Shown here one piece after another: positions 16,801-26,380 of a stretch of 64,000 bases of DNA; position 1 is the stretch's first letter, and every line of letters begins with the position of its first letter. This DNA comes from Acidimicrobiia bacterium (lineage in GTDB: Bacteria; Actinomycetota; Acidimicrobiia; Acidimicrobiales; Bin134). The stretch spans positions 174,219 to 238,218 of the forward strand of contig JAJDYE010000041.1 in NCBI GenBank assembly GCA_022822905.1, in the 5' to 3' direction. The notes beneath the pieces are model-generated. The model had not been told where the DNA came from, did not search any database, and was given only the letters and a program-made list of their open reading frames with translations. The translations under genes and the position numbers were made by a program.

Positions 16801-17391
16801 TCAGCCCACGGTGTCTTGATCGAAAAAGCCGTCGTCGGGCTCTGGTTCCGGCTCGGAATCGTAGGCCCGAACCAAATCGGCAAGCGGGTCGCCTTGCAGC
16901 CGGGACCGGGCTTCCTTGACGGTATTCAAGATGCGCTCGAGGGCGTTCTCGAAACTACCCAATTTGGTATCGCAATAGTCCTCGGTCTCCAAGCGCAGTC
17001 TGCGGGCGGTGGCCTCGGCCTCCTCTACCATTCTTCGGGCCCGTTGTTCAGCCGCCTTGACCACCTCCGTGCGCTGCACCATGGCCTCAGCCTGCGACCG
17101 GGCAGCCACCAAGATCTCGTCGCCTTCCCGGTGGACCCTCTTCAAAAAGTCCTCACGCTCCTTCAGCAGCCAGCGAGCTGCCCGCATCTCCTCGGGAAGA
17201 CGGTTCAAGCAGCTCTGAAGCAGCTCGAGGACTTCGTCCTTGTTGATCATGGAAGAAGCCGACAGCGGCATAGGGCGGGCGGTATCCACCAGCTCAATTG
17301 CCCGTCGCAGCAGCAAGTCGAACTCGGGGTCCACAAATGTCCCGGCCACTGCCTGGTGGGTTGCAGATGTATTGGGATCGATGTCAGCCAT
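16801..17391 (-). CDS. SepIVA-like coiled-coil division/growth protein
   Basis: The 196-residue protein has one long charged coiled coil (about residues 60-160, Lys/Arg/Glu/Ala-rich) and an acidic tail (SEPEPEPDDGFFDQD), without a membrane helix. In mycobacteria a DivIVA-like protein, SepIVA, precedes the DUF177, rnc and fpg genes, and the context here (coaD, this gene, yceD) matches. Such proteins act in septation or cell-envelope growth. The ATG at 17391 sits inside a degenerate duplication of the coaD 3' end. Confidence 0.75.
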   Translation of the reverse strand: MADIDPNTSATHQAVAGTFVDPEFDLLLRRAIELVDTARPMPLSASSMINKDEVLELLQSCLNRLPEEMRAARWLLKEREDFLKRVHREGDEILVAARSQAEAMVQRTEVVKAAEQRARRMVEEAEATARRLRLETEDYCDTKLGSFENALERILNTVKEARSRLQGDPLADLVRAYDSEPEPEPDDGFFDQDTVG

Positions 17392-17480
17392 CTTGGTACC
17401 TCTCGATCAAACGTTTGGCCACCGGAATGGAATCACGTCAGCCATCTCGATATCTCTCCATCAGACGCTTGGCCACTGGT
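17387..17480. repeat. Degenerate tandem duplication at the coaD/sepIVA-like junction
   Basis: Read on the minus strand, the last 13 codons and stop of coaD (PVAKRLMERYRDG) recur 54 bases downstream in the same frame as PVAKRLIERYQDG and stop, after a 4-codon spacer (RDSI). Both copies also contain GATGGCTGAC, which includes the start codon of the downstream gene in the second copy. Most base differences are at third codon positions. Confidence 0.85.
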
Positions 17481-17917
17481 GCCGGGACCATGGAGTCAAT
17501 GTGTTCTCCGAAGCGAGCAAGCTCGCGGATGAGCTTGGATGCCAGGAACGAATGCTTGCTGGCTGAGGGGATGAACAGCGTGTGAACCCCGGAAATGGCC
17601 TGGTTCATCTGGGCCATCTGAAGCTCGTTCTCGAAGTCGGAAACCGCTCTGAGGCCCTTCACAATGAAGTCGACCCCTTCTTCTCGGGCCAGATCCACCA
17701 CCAGGCTGGCGAACAGGGTGGTCCGCACATTGGGCAAGTGGGCGAAGCACTCATCCAACATCGATTGACGCTCTTCCAACTCGAACAGAGGAGTCTTCTG
17801 CGGATTGTGAACTGCGGCCACAATCACCTCCTCGAACAGACGCGCCGCGGTCTCCACGATTTCCATGTGCCCGTTGTGTATCGGGTCGAACGATCCGGGA
17901 AACAGGACGCGCGTCAC
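17438..17917 (-). CDS. coaD: Phosphopantetheine adenylyltransferase
   Basis: CoaD makes dephospho-CoA from 4'-phosphopantetheine and ATP. It has the nucleotidyltransferase motif FPGSFDPIHNGHMEIV (HxGH) and the normal length of 159 residues. It follows rsmD, a common pairing in bacteria. Confidence 0.96.
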   Translation of the reverse strand: MTRVLFPGSFDPIHNGHMEIVETAARLFEEVIVAAVHNPQKTPLFELEERQSMLDECFAHLPNVRTTLFASLVVDLAREEGVDFIVKGLRAVSDFENELQMAQMNQAISGVHTLFIPSASKHSFLASKLIRELARFGEHIDSMVPAPVAKRLMERYRDG

Positions 17918-17944
17918 GAAGGGTTCTCCTGGGGTCTGTCGTTG

Positions 17945-18469
17945 CTATTGCTGGCTTGCAATCACCACAACGGTACCCGCGTAGCGGCGCTGTTTGATGA
18001 CATCCCAGCCGGATCCTGGAACCACAGCCTGATCAGACTCAGCCATCACCACATCGGCGGGAATCTGGGACAGCAGTTCTGGCCAGGCGTCGAATTGATA
18101 GGGAGGATCGCAGAGGGCCACGTCATAGCCATCACCGAGTCGGGGAAGCTCCTCCCATACATCTCCGGGCACCACTCGGCAGCGATCGTCGAACCCCGTG
18201 GCCTCGATGTTCGCCCGCAACGCGGCCAACGCCGCCGGTGCACACTCCACAAATGTTGCCGAGGCCGCGCCCCTCGATACGGCTTCCAGTCCCAGAGCCC
18301 CTGATCCGGCAAAGAGGTCCAGAACAACAGCACCTTGCAGGTATCCCATGCTGTGCAAGGAATTGAACACGGCTTCGCGAACCCGACTGGTGGAGGGACG
18401 CACGTCTATGCCCTCTGGGGTGCTCAATCGACGGCCCCTGGCCTCCCCGGCGATGATGCGCAGCGTCAT
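17945..18469 (-). CDS. rsmD: 16S rRNA (guanine-966-N2)-methyltransferase RsmD
   Basis: This Rossmann-fold methyltransferase has the AdoMet motif VVLDLFAGSGALGLEAVSRG and the N-methylase motif LCDPPYQFD. It modifies G966 in the 30S P-site region. At 174 residues it is full length, and it is coupled to coaD downstream. Confidence 0.95.
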   Translation of the reverse strand: MTLRIIAGEARGRRLSTPEGIDVRPSTSRVREAVFNSLHSMGYLQGAVVLDLFAGSGALGLEAVSRGAASATFVECAPAALAALRANIEATGFDDRCRVVPGDVWEELPRLGDGYDVALCDPPYQFDAWPELLSQIPADVVMAESDQAVVPGSGWDVIKQRRYAGTVVVIASQQ

Positions 18470-18471
18470 GG

Positions 18472-19101
18472 CTATTCGGGGGGACGGGGTTCTCGGGCCA
18501 TGGGAGTGATGAGCACCCCGTCGCCCAGCAGGAACTCGCCGACCGGCTCGAAACCGTGGCGGCGATAGAAGCCCACGTTGGCCGGATTGCTGGACTCCAG
18601 ATATGCCAATTCGCCGGTCCGGTCGCAGCGATTCAGCATTGGGGCCAGAACCCTGCCTCCGTGTCCCTGGCTCTGCTGGTCGGGAGACGTACCCAGCACG
18701 GCCAAATACCAGTGGGACTCAGACAGGCGGGCCTGGTGCATCTGGCCCAGAGCCTCCATTCGAGACGGGGCCAGCTCCCCCAAGAGCTCGGTCATCATGG
18801 CGACAAACGCCCTATGGCCATCTGACTCCCCGAGATCAGCCGCATCTGGCTCTGCTGACGAGTCATTCTCCCTCCGAGGTGGCTGCCAGTAGGCCACGCA
18901 GCCATCGATCCGGGTGCCGTGCAGCTCGGAGCCGGGTGGCTGATGGTCGAGGGAGAACGCCCACCAGCGCCGCAGCGACTTCACCCGAGTGGCATTATCG
19001 GGAAACACCCATTTCATCAGCGGGTCCTGCTCGAAGGCATCGGCCCAGATAGCCGCGATCTGCTCCCGCCTCTCTAAGCCCATCCGCACAATTTCCAACA
19101 C
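18472..19101 (-). CDS. GNAT family N-acetyltransferase
   Basis: The acetyl-CoA loop motif QSQGHGGRVLAPMLNRCD and the C-terminal NPANVGFYRRHGFEPVGEF mark a GNAT enzyme. The N-terminal part (FEQDPLMKWVFPDN) is typical of the subgroup that acetylates small molecules or drugs, but the substrate is unknown. The 2-base gap to rsmD suggests co-transcription. Confidence 0.88.
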   Translation of the reverse strand: MLEIVRMGLERREQIAAIWADAFEQDPLMKWVFPDNATRVKSLRRWWAFSLDHQPPGSELHGTRIDGCVAYWQPPRRENDSSAEPDAADLGESDGHRAFVAMMTELLGELAPSRMEALGQMHQARLSESHWYLAVLGTSPDQQSQGHGGRVLAPMLNRCDRTGELAYLESSNPANVGFYRRHGFEPVGEFLLGDGVLITPMAREPRPPE

Positions 19102-19117
19102 AGTGCCTCCCAGGGCG

Positions 19118-21289
19118 TCAGCTCTTCATCAGGTAGTCGGCGTCGTCGTCCACCAGCAACAGCTCCACCTCGGCGTGCAGCTCGGCGTGCCGTTGGAGGT
19201 CGGGGTCGTCGTCCAACATCTCCCCGGCTGCTTGACGAGCCCACATCACCCAATCCTTGTCCCGGCGCAACGAGGCCAGCTGCAAGTCGCTTCGGCCCTT
19301 TTGGCGCTCGCCCAAGATGGTGCCCTCCCCCCGCAATTCCAAATCGGCCTCGGCCAGATCGAACCCGTTGGTGGTCTCCACCAGAGCCCGGAGCCGCTCA
19401 GCGGCAATCCCCACCGCGTCGGCAGCCAATAGGCAGCACCACGACTCGTGGGTACCCCGACCAACTCGACCTCTGAGCTGGTGAAGCTGCGCGATCCCGA
19501 AACGGTCGGCGTCCACGATCACCATGATGGTGGCGTTGGGCACATCCACCCCCACCTCGATCACGGTGGTGGCCACCAACACGTCGATGCCCCCGCTTCG
19601 GAATAGATCCATCACCGATTCCTTCTCCGCCGGGGTGAGCCGGCCGTGAAGCAGCCCAACCCGCAGTCCGGCCAGCTCATCGGCCTGAAGACGCTCGTAG
19701 GTCTCGGTAACCGACCGGGCTTCGATGCTGTCGGACTCCTCGATCAGCGGACACACCACATAGGCCTGTCGGCCCAGCCCGACTTCGGCTCTGACCTGCT
19801 CCCACACCCCGGCTTCCTCGGGCGCGGTTCGGGCCCATCGGGTGGCAATCGGGGTTCGCCCCGGGGGCATCTCATCCAGCGTGGACACGTCCAGGTCGCC
19901 GTACACGGTCATGGCTGCGGTTCGGGGAATGGGGGTGGCCGTCATCACCAGCACATCGGGAGAGGCCGCTTGGGCGCCTTTGGCCCGCAACGCGGCCCGT
20001 TGCTCCACTCCGAACCGGTGCTGCTCATCAACCACCACGACGCCGAGCGAGGAGAAGTCCACCCCTTCTTGAATGAGGGAGTGGGTGCCGATCACGATGT
20101 CAATTGCTCCTGAGGCCAAGGACTCCTGGATGCGGGTCCGTTCGGCGCCCGCGGTCTGATTGGTAAGCAGCGCCACCCGCAAGGGCCGATCGGCCAACAG
20201 CGAATCGGACGCGGGCACCACCAGCCCGTCAAGCAGAGTCCGAACTCCCAAGTAGTGCTGGGTGGCCAGCACCTCGGTGGGCGCCATCAAAGCCCCTTGG
20301 TGGCCGCCTTGCACCGCGGTGAGCATGGCCACCACTGCCACCACGGTCTTGCCCGCCCCCACATCTCCCTGCAAAAGGCGGTGCATGGGCACCGGGCGAG
20401 CCAAGTCTGCCGTCACTTCGCCGATCACCTGCCGCTGGGCGCCGGTCAGGGGAAACCCCAACGAGCTGGTGAACCGATCGACAAGCTCTCCGCTGGTGTC
20501 ATGGCTGATGCCCACGGCCGACTGCTCCACTGCCCGCTTGCGCATGATCAGCTTGAGTTGGAGCCGGAGCAGCTCGTCGAACACCAGCCGATTCCGGGCG
20601 GCGTAGTGGACATCCATGGTCTCTGGGCGATGGATGCTGTCGATGGCCTGGTGGCGGTCGATCAATCCGTGATGCTTCCGCAGGGACTCGGGAACCGGAT
20701 CGCTGATCCCCCGCTGTTCGGATCGGCGCAAGGCCTCGTCCACCCACCGCCTGATCTCGCGGGTCTGGAGTCCGGCTTTGCCCGACTGGGGGTAAACCGG
20801 CACGATGCGCCCGGTCTCGTCTCCCACCAGATCGACTATGGGATTGGTCATCTGGTTCTGACCTCGATACCGGTCCAGTTTCCCGAACACCACCACCTCT
20901 TGGCCCTCGGACAACTGGCGATCCCGCCAAGGCTGATTGAAGAAGATTAAACCCAAACGGCCAGTGTCATCGCTGACCGTCACTCTGACCATCGTTCGGC
21001 TGCCTCGAAGCCTCTTGGAGAACACGCTGTCCACCCGGGCCATCACCATGGCCTCCACCCCGTCTTCCAGGTCGGAGATGGCGGCTCGGTTCGTCCGATC
21101 GATGTAGCGACGGGGGTAATAGGTCAGAAGATCCAGCACCGATTCCACCTCGACCGCGGCCAGCGCCTTGGCTTTGGCTTGACCCACACCGCTCAGTACT
21201 TCGACGTTCATGGCCTTGAAATCGGCCATCGTCAGCGGAGGCCGATCGGCCACCTGCTGGTCAGAGCTGACCACCGATGACAGGGTCAC
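19118..21289 (-). CDS. recG: ATP-dependent DNA helicase RecG
   Basis: RecG regresses stalled replication forks and processes branched DNA. It has a wedge/OB domain near the N-terminus (VMARVDSVFSKRLRGSRTMV), Walker A LLQGDVGAGKTVVAVVAM, Walker B VVVDEQHRFGVEQR, and helicase motif VI QLRGRVGRGTHESWC. The GTG at 21289 overlaps the stop of the upstream gene (GTGA) and starts VTLSSVVSSDQQ; the longer ORF-track start runs into that gene. Confidence 0.96.
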   Translation of the reverse strand: MTLSSVVSSDQQVADRPPLTMADFKAMNVEVLSGVGQAKAKALAAVEVESVLDLLTYYPRRYIDRTNRAAISDLEDGVEAMVMARVDSVFSKRLRGSRTMVRVTVSDDTGRLGLIFFNQPWRDRQLSEGQEVVVFGKLDRYRGQNQMTNPIVDLVGDETGRIVPVYPQSGKAGLQTREIRRWVDEALRRSEQRGISDPVPESLRKHHGLIDRHQAIDSIHRPETMDVHYAARNRLVFDELLRLQLKLIMRKRAVEQSAVGISHDTSGELVDRFTSSLGFPLTGAQRQVIGEVTADLARPVPMHRLLQGDVGAGKTVVAVVAMLTAVQGGHQGALMAPTEVLATQHYLGVRTLLDGLVVPASDSLLADRPLRVALLTNQTAGAERTRIQESLASGAIDIVIGTHSLIQEGVDFSSLGVVVVDEQHRFGVEQRAALRAKGAQAASPDVLVMTATPIPRTAAMTVYGDLDVSTLDEMPPGRTPIATRWARTAPEEAGVWEQVRAEVGLGRQAYVVCPLIEESDSIEARSVTETYERLQADELAGLRVGLLHGRLTPAEKESVMDLFRSGGIDVLVATTVIEVGVDVPNATIMVIVDADRFGIAQLHQLRGRVGRGTHESWCCLLAADAVGIAAERLRALVETTNGFDLAEADLELRGEGTILGERQKGRSDLQLASLRRDKDWVMWARQAAGEMLDDDPDLQRHAELHAEVELLLVDDDADYLMKS

Positions 21290-22962
21290 TCCACCCCGAA
21301 ATAGAACGGATAGAGCGGCTGGCTGCCCTCGTGGACCTCCACTTCCACCGCGGGATGGTGCTCGGCCAGCCAAGCGGCCACTTCGTCGACCTCCTCGGTC
21401 GTGGCATCGGCGCCGGAGATGACCGTGACCAGCTCATGGCTGTCATCAATGAGCTCGTCCAAGAGCCCGGTGGCCGCCTGAGCCGCGCTTGGGGCCACCA
21501 CCCGCAGCCCGCTTCGATCCAGTCCCAGCCACTGGCCCGCGGCAATGGGTCCCAGCTCGCTTTCGGTGTCGCGCACCGCTTGAGTGACCTCCCCGGTCAC
21601 CACGTCGGCGGCGGCTTCGCCCATGGCCGACAGATTCTGTTCAGCATCGGCCGATGGGTCGTAGGCCATCAAGGCGGCCAGGCCTTCGGCGATGCCCCGG
21701 GTGGGCACCACTCGCACGGTGGCGTCGGTGCACTCGTCTACCCGTTCGGCCACCGGGACGATGTTCTTGTTGTTGGGCAGCAACACGATCTCGGAAGCGT
21801 CGAGCTGCTCGACAGCCTGCATGAAATGCTCTGTGGAGGGATTCATGGTCTGGCCTCCGGCAATGACCGCTCGGACCCCCAGCGATTCGAAGATTCGGCG
21901 CACTCCTGTTCCCACCGATACCGCAACAACCGCGGTACGCACCGGCTCGCCGGCCACCGTGGTGACCGTGCCGCCGATCTCAGCCTCGGCCATCGACTCG
22001 ATGTGCTCAACCTGCTCGAACAAGTCGGTCACCCTTATGTCGAACGGGCGGCCGACGCCGATGCCCGCTTCGATGCTCCCCCCGATGTCGTTGCTGTGGA
22101 TGTGGCAATTCCACAGGCCATCGCCACCCACCACCACGATGGAATCACCCAAGGCCTCCCAGGCGGACCGGAAGTCGCCGATGCGTTCGTCTTCGGCCTC
22201 CAAGAAGAACATCACCTCGTAGCGCGTGCCGTCGCCTTCGTCACCGGAGTAATGAGGGTCTACGGCGCCATGGGGGTCATCGGCCCCGGCTACCGCCGCG
22301 CCCACCCCCGCGGTTGGGTCCACCGGCGGCGGGTCGGGCAGCGGCCGGCCGTCCATCGCGGTGATCAGCGCATCCAGAAAGAGCAGAAACCCTGCTCCCC
22401 CGGCGTCAACCACATTGGCCCGGGCGAGTTGCGGCAACAGCTCCGGGGTGCGGTCCAGTGAGGCCCGCCCCGCCCGCTGGCATTCCTCCACCATTTGGAC
22501 GAGACCGTCGACGCCCACCTCTACCGCCTCGGAGGCGGCGGTCGCCACATCCCGCACCACAGTCAGGATGGTTCCCTCCACCGGGGTGGATACCGCTTCG
22601 TCGGCCGCGACCGAAGCCCGTTTCAGCGCACCGGCCAGCACAGGGGGATCCATATGGCCGGCAGCGGCCACCGTGTCGGCCAAGCCGCGCAAGATCTGCG
22701 ACAGGATCACTCCAGAGTTGCCCCGAGCCCCCATGAGCGATCCGTGGCTGATGGCGTGGCACACCTCGGCCATCCCCTCACCAGCGCCGGTCACCTCGGC
22801 CACCACCGTTTCCAGGGTGAGCGCCATGTTGGTGCCGGTATCGCCATCGGGAACCGGGTAGACATTGAGCTGGTTGATGACGTCCCGGTGCATGCCGAGG
22901 ACGTCTCGGTACCGCTCCATCGCCGCCCGCAATCCATCGGCGCCCAGCCGGTTTGCCGTCAT
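21286..22962 (-). CDS. DAK2-domain fatty acid kinase FakA-like protein
   Basis: The N-terminal DhaL/DAK2 kinase domain has LNVYPVPDGDTGTNMALTLE, whose aspartates bind ATP-Mg. The middle and C-terminal DegV-related region follows (AVIAGGQTMNPSTEHFM, VLLPNNKNIVPVAERVD). FakA phosphorylates fatty acids held by a FakB (DegV) partner; no fakB is seen in the window. It is translationally coupled to recG, a pairing common in Gram-positive bacteria. rpmB, often adjacent, is not here. Confidence 0.92.
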   Translation of the reverse strand: MTANRLGADGLRAAMERYRDVLGMHRDVINQLNVYPVPDGDTGTNMALTLETVVAEVTGAGEGMAEVCHAISHGSLMGARGNSGVILSQILRGLADTVAAAGHMDPPVLAGALKRASVAADEAVSTPVEGTILTVVRDVATAASEAVEVGVDGLVQMVEECQRAGRASLDRTPELLPQLARANVVDAGGAGFLLFLDALITAMDGRPLPDPPPVDPTAGVGAAVAGADDPHGAVDPHYSGDEGDGTRYEVMFFLEAEDERIGDFRSAWEALGDSIVVVGGDGLWNCHIHSNDIGGSIEAGIGVGRPFDIRVTDLFEQVEHIESMAEAEIGGTVTTVAGEPVRTAVVAVSVGTGVRRIFESLGVRAVIAGGQTMNPSTEHFMQAVEQLDASEIVLLPNNKNIVPVAERVDECTDATVRVVPTRGIAEGLAALMAYDPSADAEQNLSAMGEAAADVVTGEVTQAVRDTESELGPIAAGQWLGLDRSGLRVVAPSAAQAATGLLDELIDDSHELVTVISGADATTEEVDEVAAWLAEHHPAVEVEVHEGSQPLYPFYFGVE

Positions 22963-23061
22963 GCTCCGCGATGCTACCTAGTCGAGCCTGCCCGACTCGC
23001 GAACCGTCTGGACCAGCCATTACCCTGCCATAATCCCCGATCACTGTCAGAAAGAGTCCCT

Positions 23062-23310
23062 GTGCAGGGTGTGATCAAGGCATACGATCCCACAACCGGT
23101 CTTGGCGTTGTGGTGCGAGACACCGACCTGGCCGAGTTCGACTTGGCTGCCGATGCGCTAGAGGGATCGGTGTTCCGGATGCTGCGCCAAGGCCAGCGAG
23201 TGCTGTTCGATCTGGATGAAGGGCAAGCCACCCGTCTTCGGTTGGGCTCAGAGGTAGACATGGGCACCCCATCGTTCCTCACCGCCGCCGGCGACCCGGA
23301 GCCCGCGTGA
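23062..23310 (+). CDS. Small cold-shock-domain-like protein
   Basis: The 82-residue protein starts at GTG (VQGVIKAYDPTTGLGVVVRD), matching the start of a cold-shock domain (GTVKFF-x-GYGFI) with divergent aromatic residues. The second half (LRQGQRVLFDLDEGQATRLRL) fits the last strands. It may bind RNA or single-stranded DNA. Its final four bases overlap the pckA start (GTGA), so it is coupled to pckA. The ORF track hides it within a longer antisense frame from 22495. The exposed Phe residues of RNP1 (GFGFI) are replaced by LGVV, so nucleic-acid binding is uncertain. Confidence 0.75.
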   Translation: MQGVIKAYDPTTGLGVVVRDTDLAEFDLAADALEGSVFRMLRQGQRVLFDLDEGQATRLRLGSEVDMGTPSFLTAAGDPEPA

Positions 23311-24965
23311 GCCCTTCGGTTGCCGACCAGCTTGGCGCTCGCTTCGGCTTGGACTCGGTAGACGTCCGGGCCGGGCTGACCCAAGACGAGCTGTTCACCG
23401 CCGCCATCGCCGGAGACCGGGGCCGCACCCGCGTCGATGGAGGCGAGCACGACCAGAAGGCGTTCGCCACCGCTTTGGGCACCGACGGGCCGCTGATCTT
23501 CTACTCCGATCCCACGTGTACCGGCCGTCCCGTTCAGGACACCTTTGCGGTGGCCTGGCCCGAGTTGGTGGACGACGTGTGGTGGAAGGCGGACTTCAAC
23601 CAGCTGGACGGCGACCACTACTCGGGATTGCTGGAGCGAGTGCTGGCCCATCTGAACGAGCGGCAGGCTGTGCTGTACACCGCCGACGTGTTCTGCGGCT
23701 GGGACCCGGAGTTCGCCATCCCCTACCGACTGGTGAGCGAGTACGCCACCCACGCCTACTTCGCCAACATCATGTTCCCCAAAGGCGTGCGCGACGACGC
23801 CGACCGCGATGCCGTGGGCTGGACCATGATCAACGTCCCCAGCTTCCGCTGCGATCCCCACCGCGACGGCACCCGCACCGACCGGGCGGTCATCATGGAC
23901 CTGCGCAACCGGCTGGGGCTGGTTCTCGGGCGGGCCGACTACTGCGGAGTGGTCAAGAAGACCATGTTCACGGTGATGAACTTCGTGCTGCCCGATGCCA
24001 AGCAGCTAACCATGCACTGCTCGGCCAACGTGGACGACAGCGGCAACAGCGCCATCCTGTTCGGCTTGTCCGGCACCGGGAAGACCACGTTGTCAGCCGA
24101 TCCCGACCGCAGCCTGATCGGCGACGACGAGCATGTGTGGACCGAGACAGGAGTCTCCAACTTCGAGGACGGGTGCTACGCCAAGCTCATCGACTTGGAC
24201 AAAGAGGCCGAGCCCATCATTGCCGCCGCATTGTCGAGGGGAGGAACCCTCATCGAGAACGTTCCCGCCCTGCCCGGCCGGGATCTGGCCGACACCGACC
24301 CCCAAGAGCTCGACCTCGCCGACGACTCGATCACCGAGAACACCCGGTTCGCTTATCCGCTCTCGTGCAACCCCCACGTGGCCCCTGGCGCCAAAGGGCC
24401 TCACCCCCGCACCATCGTGCTGTTGACCGCCGATGCTTTCGGCGTGCTCCCCCCGGTGTCGATCCTCGATCGGGACGAGGTGATGTACCACTTCGTGATG
24501 GGGTTCACCGCCAAGCTGGCCGGCACGGAAGTGGGCGTGGTGGAGCCGCAGGCCACGTTCAGCGCCTGCTTCGGAGCGCCGTTCATGTCGCACAAGCCAT
24601 CGGTGTACGCCGAGCTGCTGGCCCATCGCATGGATGCCCACTCGGCCCGCTGCATCCTGTTGAACACCGGCTGGTCGGGAGGGCCCTACGGGGTGGGGAA
24701 CCGCATGTCCATCTCTTACACCCGGGCGCTGCTCAACGCGGCCCTCAACGGCGACCTCGACACCATGGACACTGTCAGGCTCCCCATCTTGGGGCTGCGA
24801 ATCCCCGTCTCGTGCCCGGGTGTCCCCGATGAGGTGTTGAACCCCCGGAACACCTGGAGCGACCCCGACGCCTACGACGAAGCCGCCGTACGGCTGCGAG
24901 ACCTTTTTCGGCAGAACTTCGAGGAACAGGGCTACGCGTCGCTGGGCATAAAGGCGATGCTCTAG
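23307..24965 (+). CDS. pckA: ATP-dependent phosphoenolpyruvate carboxykinase
   Basis: PckA converts oxaloacetate and ATP to PEP and CO2, a gluconeogenic step. The kinase P-loop LFGLSGTGKTTLS, the metal site LIGDDEHVW and TRFAYPLSCNPH match the ATP-dependent family. At 552 residues it is full length. The GTG start overlaps the stop of the small cold-shock-like gene. The ATP type is notable because many actinobacteria carry the GTP type. Confidence 0.96.
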   Translation: MSPSVADQLGARFGLDSVDVRAGLTQDELFTAAIAGDRGRTRVDGGEHDQKAFATALGTDGPLIFYSDPTCTGRPVQDTFAVAWPELVDDVWWKADFNQLDGDHYSGLLERVLAHLNERQAVLYTADVFCGWDPEFAIPYRLVSEYATHAYFANIMFPKGVRDDADRDAVGWTMINVPSFRCDPHRDGTRTDRAVIMDLRNRLGLVLGRADYCGVVKKTMFTVMNFVLPDAKQLTMHCSANVDDSGNSAILFGLSGTGKTTLSADPDRSLIGDDEHVWTETGVSNFEDGCYAKLIDLDKEAEPIIAAALSRGGTLIENVPALPGRDLADTDPQELDLADDSITENTRFAYPLSCNPHVAPGAKGPHPRTIVLLTADAFGVLPPVSILDRDEVMYHFVMGFTAKLAGTEVGVVEPQATFSACFGAPFMSHKPSVYAELLAHRMDAHSARCILLNTGWSGGPYGVGNRMSISYTRALLNAALNGDLDTMDTVRLPILGLRIPVSCPGVPDEVLNPRNTWSDPDAYDEAAVRLRDLFRQNFEEQGYASLGIKAML

Positions 24966-25156
24966 GGCTGCCGGCAGCATCCCGCAGTGCCGCGGGGCGA
25001 TAAGCCGTTGCGAGGCCAGGCGAAGCTCTAGCACTGTGGGCAGCGTCTAGCCGGGAACCACGAGATAAATCTCAGTTTCTCTACGCTGGGACTGCCTGAA
25101 ACCCCTGAAACCGCAGAGGCCGCCGCCCCTGTTGCCGATGGTGGAACAGGCCTGCC

Positions 25157-26374
25157 TCAGTTTCTGAGAACAGGGTTCAACTGCTTGGGTTGCCAGCGGG
25201 TTGTCCCGGTGTCGGGGAATGCTTCGGGGGGTGGGACGACTCTGTGCCTGCCGGTTTGGCTGTCTTGTTCTACTTCGTGCTGTCGTTCGTGGATGTCGTG
25301 GTGGCAGTCGTTGCATACCAGCACGAGGTTGGGGTAGTCGGTTTTGCCGTTGTTCTTCCAGTGTTGGATGTGGTGGGCGAAGCTGCGATTGGCGTCGGCC
25401 CCGCAGCCCACACACGCTTTGTCGCGCACCATCAGGGCGACTCTCTGGGCGTCTGAGGCGCAGCGGCGCCGCCGTCCCAGCCACAAGTCCTGGGTTCTGG
25501 CATTGAACACCGCCGGAAAGATGTCTGCCTCGCGCGCCAGCTTGACCAGCTCCTTGGCGGGAAGCGGCGTGCCGTCACAAACTCTGGCGTTAACCAGTTC
25601 CTTGTGGGCGGCGTCGTAGTCGGCCACCAGCACCAGCGCGACGCCTGCGGCCTTCCCCCTCTCAGGATGCAAAACCAGCTCCGCCAAAGCGTCAGCGGAG
25701 CGCTGGGCGTGGGTGCGCCGAGCCTTGGGATCCTCTGCGCGCCACAGCTCTTTCTCCTTGTGGGCAAGCACCCCAGCGATGTGGCTGCCGGTAACCGGGT
25801 CGAACTCCGCGTTGAGCACATACATACCCGTGTCGCCGTTTTGGAACAGCCGGGCCGAGCGCTTCTGCTTTCGCCGGTCGTGGATCGACTGCCCGCCGTC
25901 GCCCGACAACTCGTGCTGCTGGCGCTTGACGGTCTTGGCCAACTCGTCGTAGGTCTGGGTCTTGGCCGCCTCCACGAGTTCGCGTTCGTCGATCGGCCCC
26001 TCAGACGATGCCCGGGCGATCAACCGCGCATGGTCCGCAGGCACCTCGCCCGAAGCCAAAGCCTCACAAGTCGCGGCCAAACCGGCCAGCCGCTCAGCCG
26101 CCTTCACGTCGTGGTGGGCTTTGGAGGGAGACGACCGCAGCACCTCACGGGCCATCTTCTTGGCCCCCGATGTGTCATGGCGGCGAGCCATCTCGGCCAT
26201 CGTCTGAGCCTTCAACGCCTCCAACTGCGACTCAGCCTCTCCCAAAAGCCCCAACCGCTTGCGCAAACCGGCATCAGACAACCCGGCCACATCCACGCGA
26301 TCAACGCACACCGTAGCCCCGCAACCGCCACCGGCGGTCCCGGTCTCCGAGTTCGAAGAAGGCGAAAACTCCAT
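25157..26374 (-). CDS. DUF222 and HNH endonuclease domain protein (13E12-repeat-like)
   Basis: This 405-residue protein carries a helical DUF222 region over most of its length and a C-terminal HNH domain. The latter holds two CxxC zinc knuckles (CVGCG and CNDC) and the catalytic pattern FAHHIQHWKNNGKTDYPNL. Such proteins are often multicopy in actinobacteria and of unknown target. Minus-strand TAGAAT lies 6 bases before the ATG with no Shine-Dalgarno, suggesting a leaderless mRNA. It borders the NTPase operon. Confidence 0.9.
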   Translation of the reverse strand: MEFSPSSNSETGTAGGGCGATVCVDRVDVAGLSDAGLRKRLGLLGEAESQLEALKAQTMAEMARRHDTSGAKKMAREVLRSSPSKAHHDVKAAERLAGLAATCEALASGEVPADHARLIARASSEGPIDERELVEAAKTQTYDELAKTVKRQQHELSGDGGQSIHDRRKQKRSARLFQNGDTGMYVLNAEFDPVTGSHIAGVLAHKEKELWRAEDPKARRTHAQRSADALAELVLHPERGKAAGVALVLVADYDAAHKELVNARVCDGTPLPAKELVKLAREADIFPAVFNARTQDLWLGRRRRCASDAQRVALMVRDKACVGCGADANRSFAHHIQHWKNNGKTDYPNLVLVCNDCHHDIHERQHEVEQDSQTGRHRVVPPPEAFPDTGTTRWQPKQLNPVLRN

Positions 26375-26380
26375 ATATGT

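Noticed and set aside
24966-25156. Terminator or tRNA in the 191-base gap after pckA
   Set aside because: No cloverleaf and no hairpin followed by a T tract could be found.
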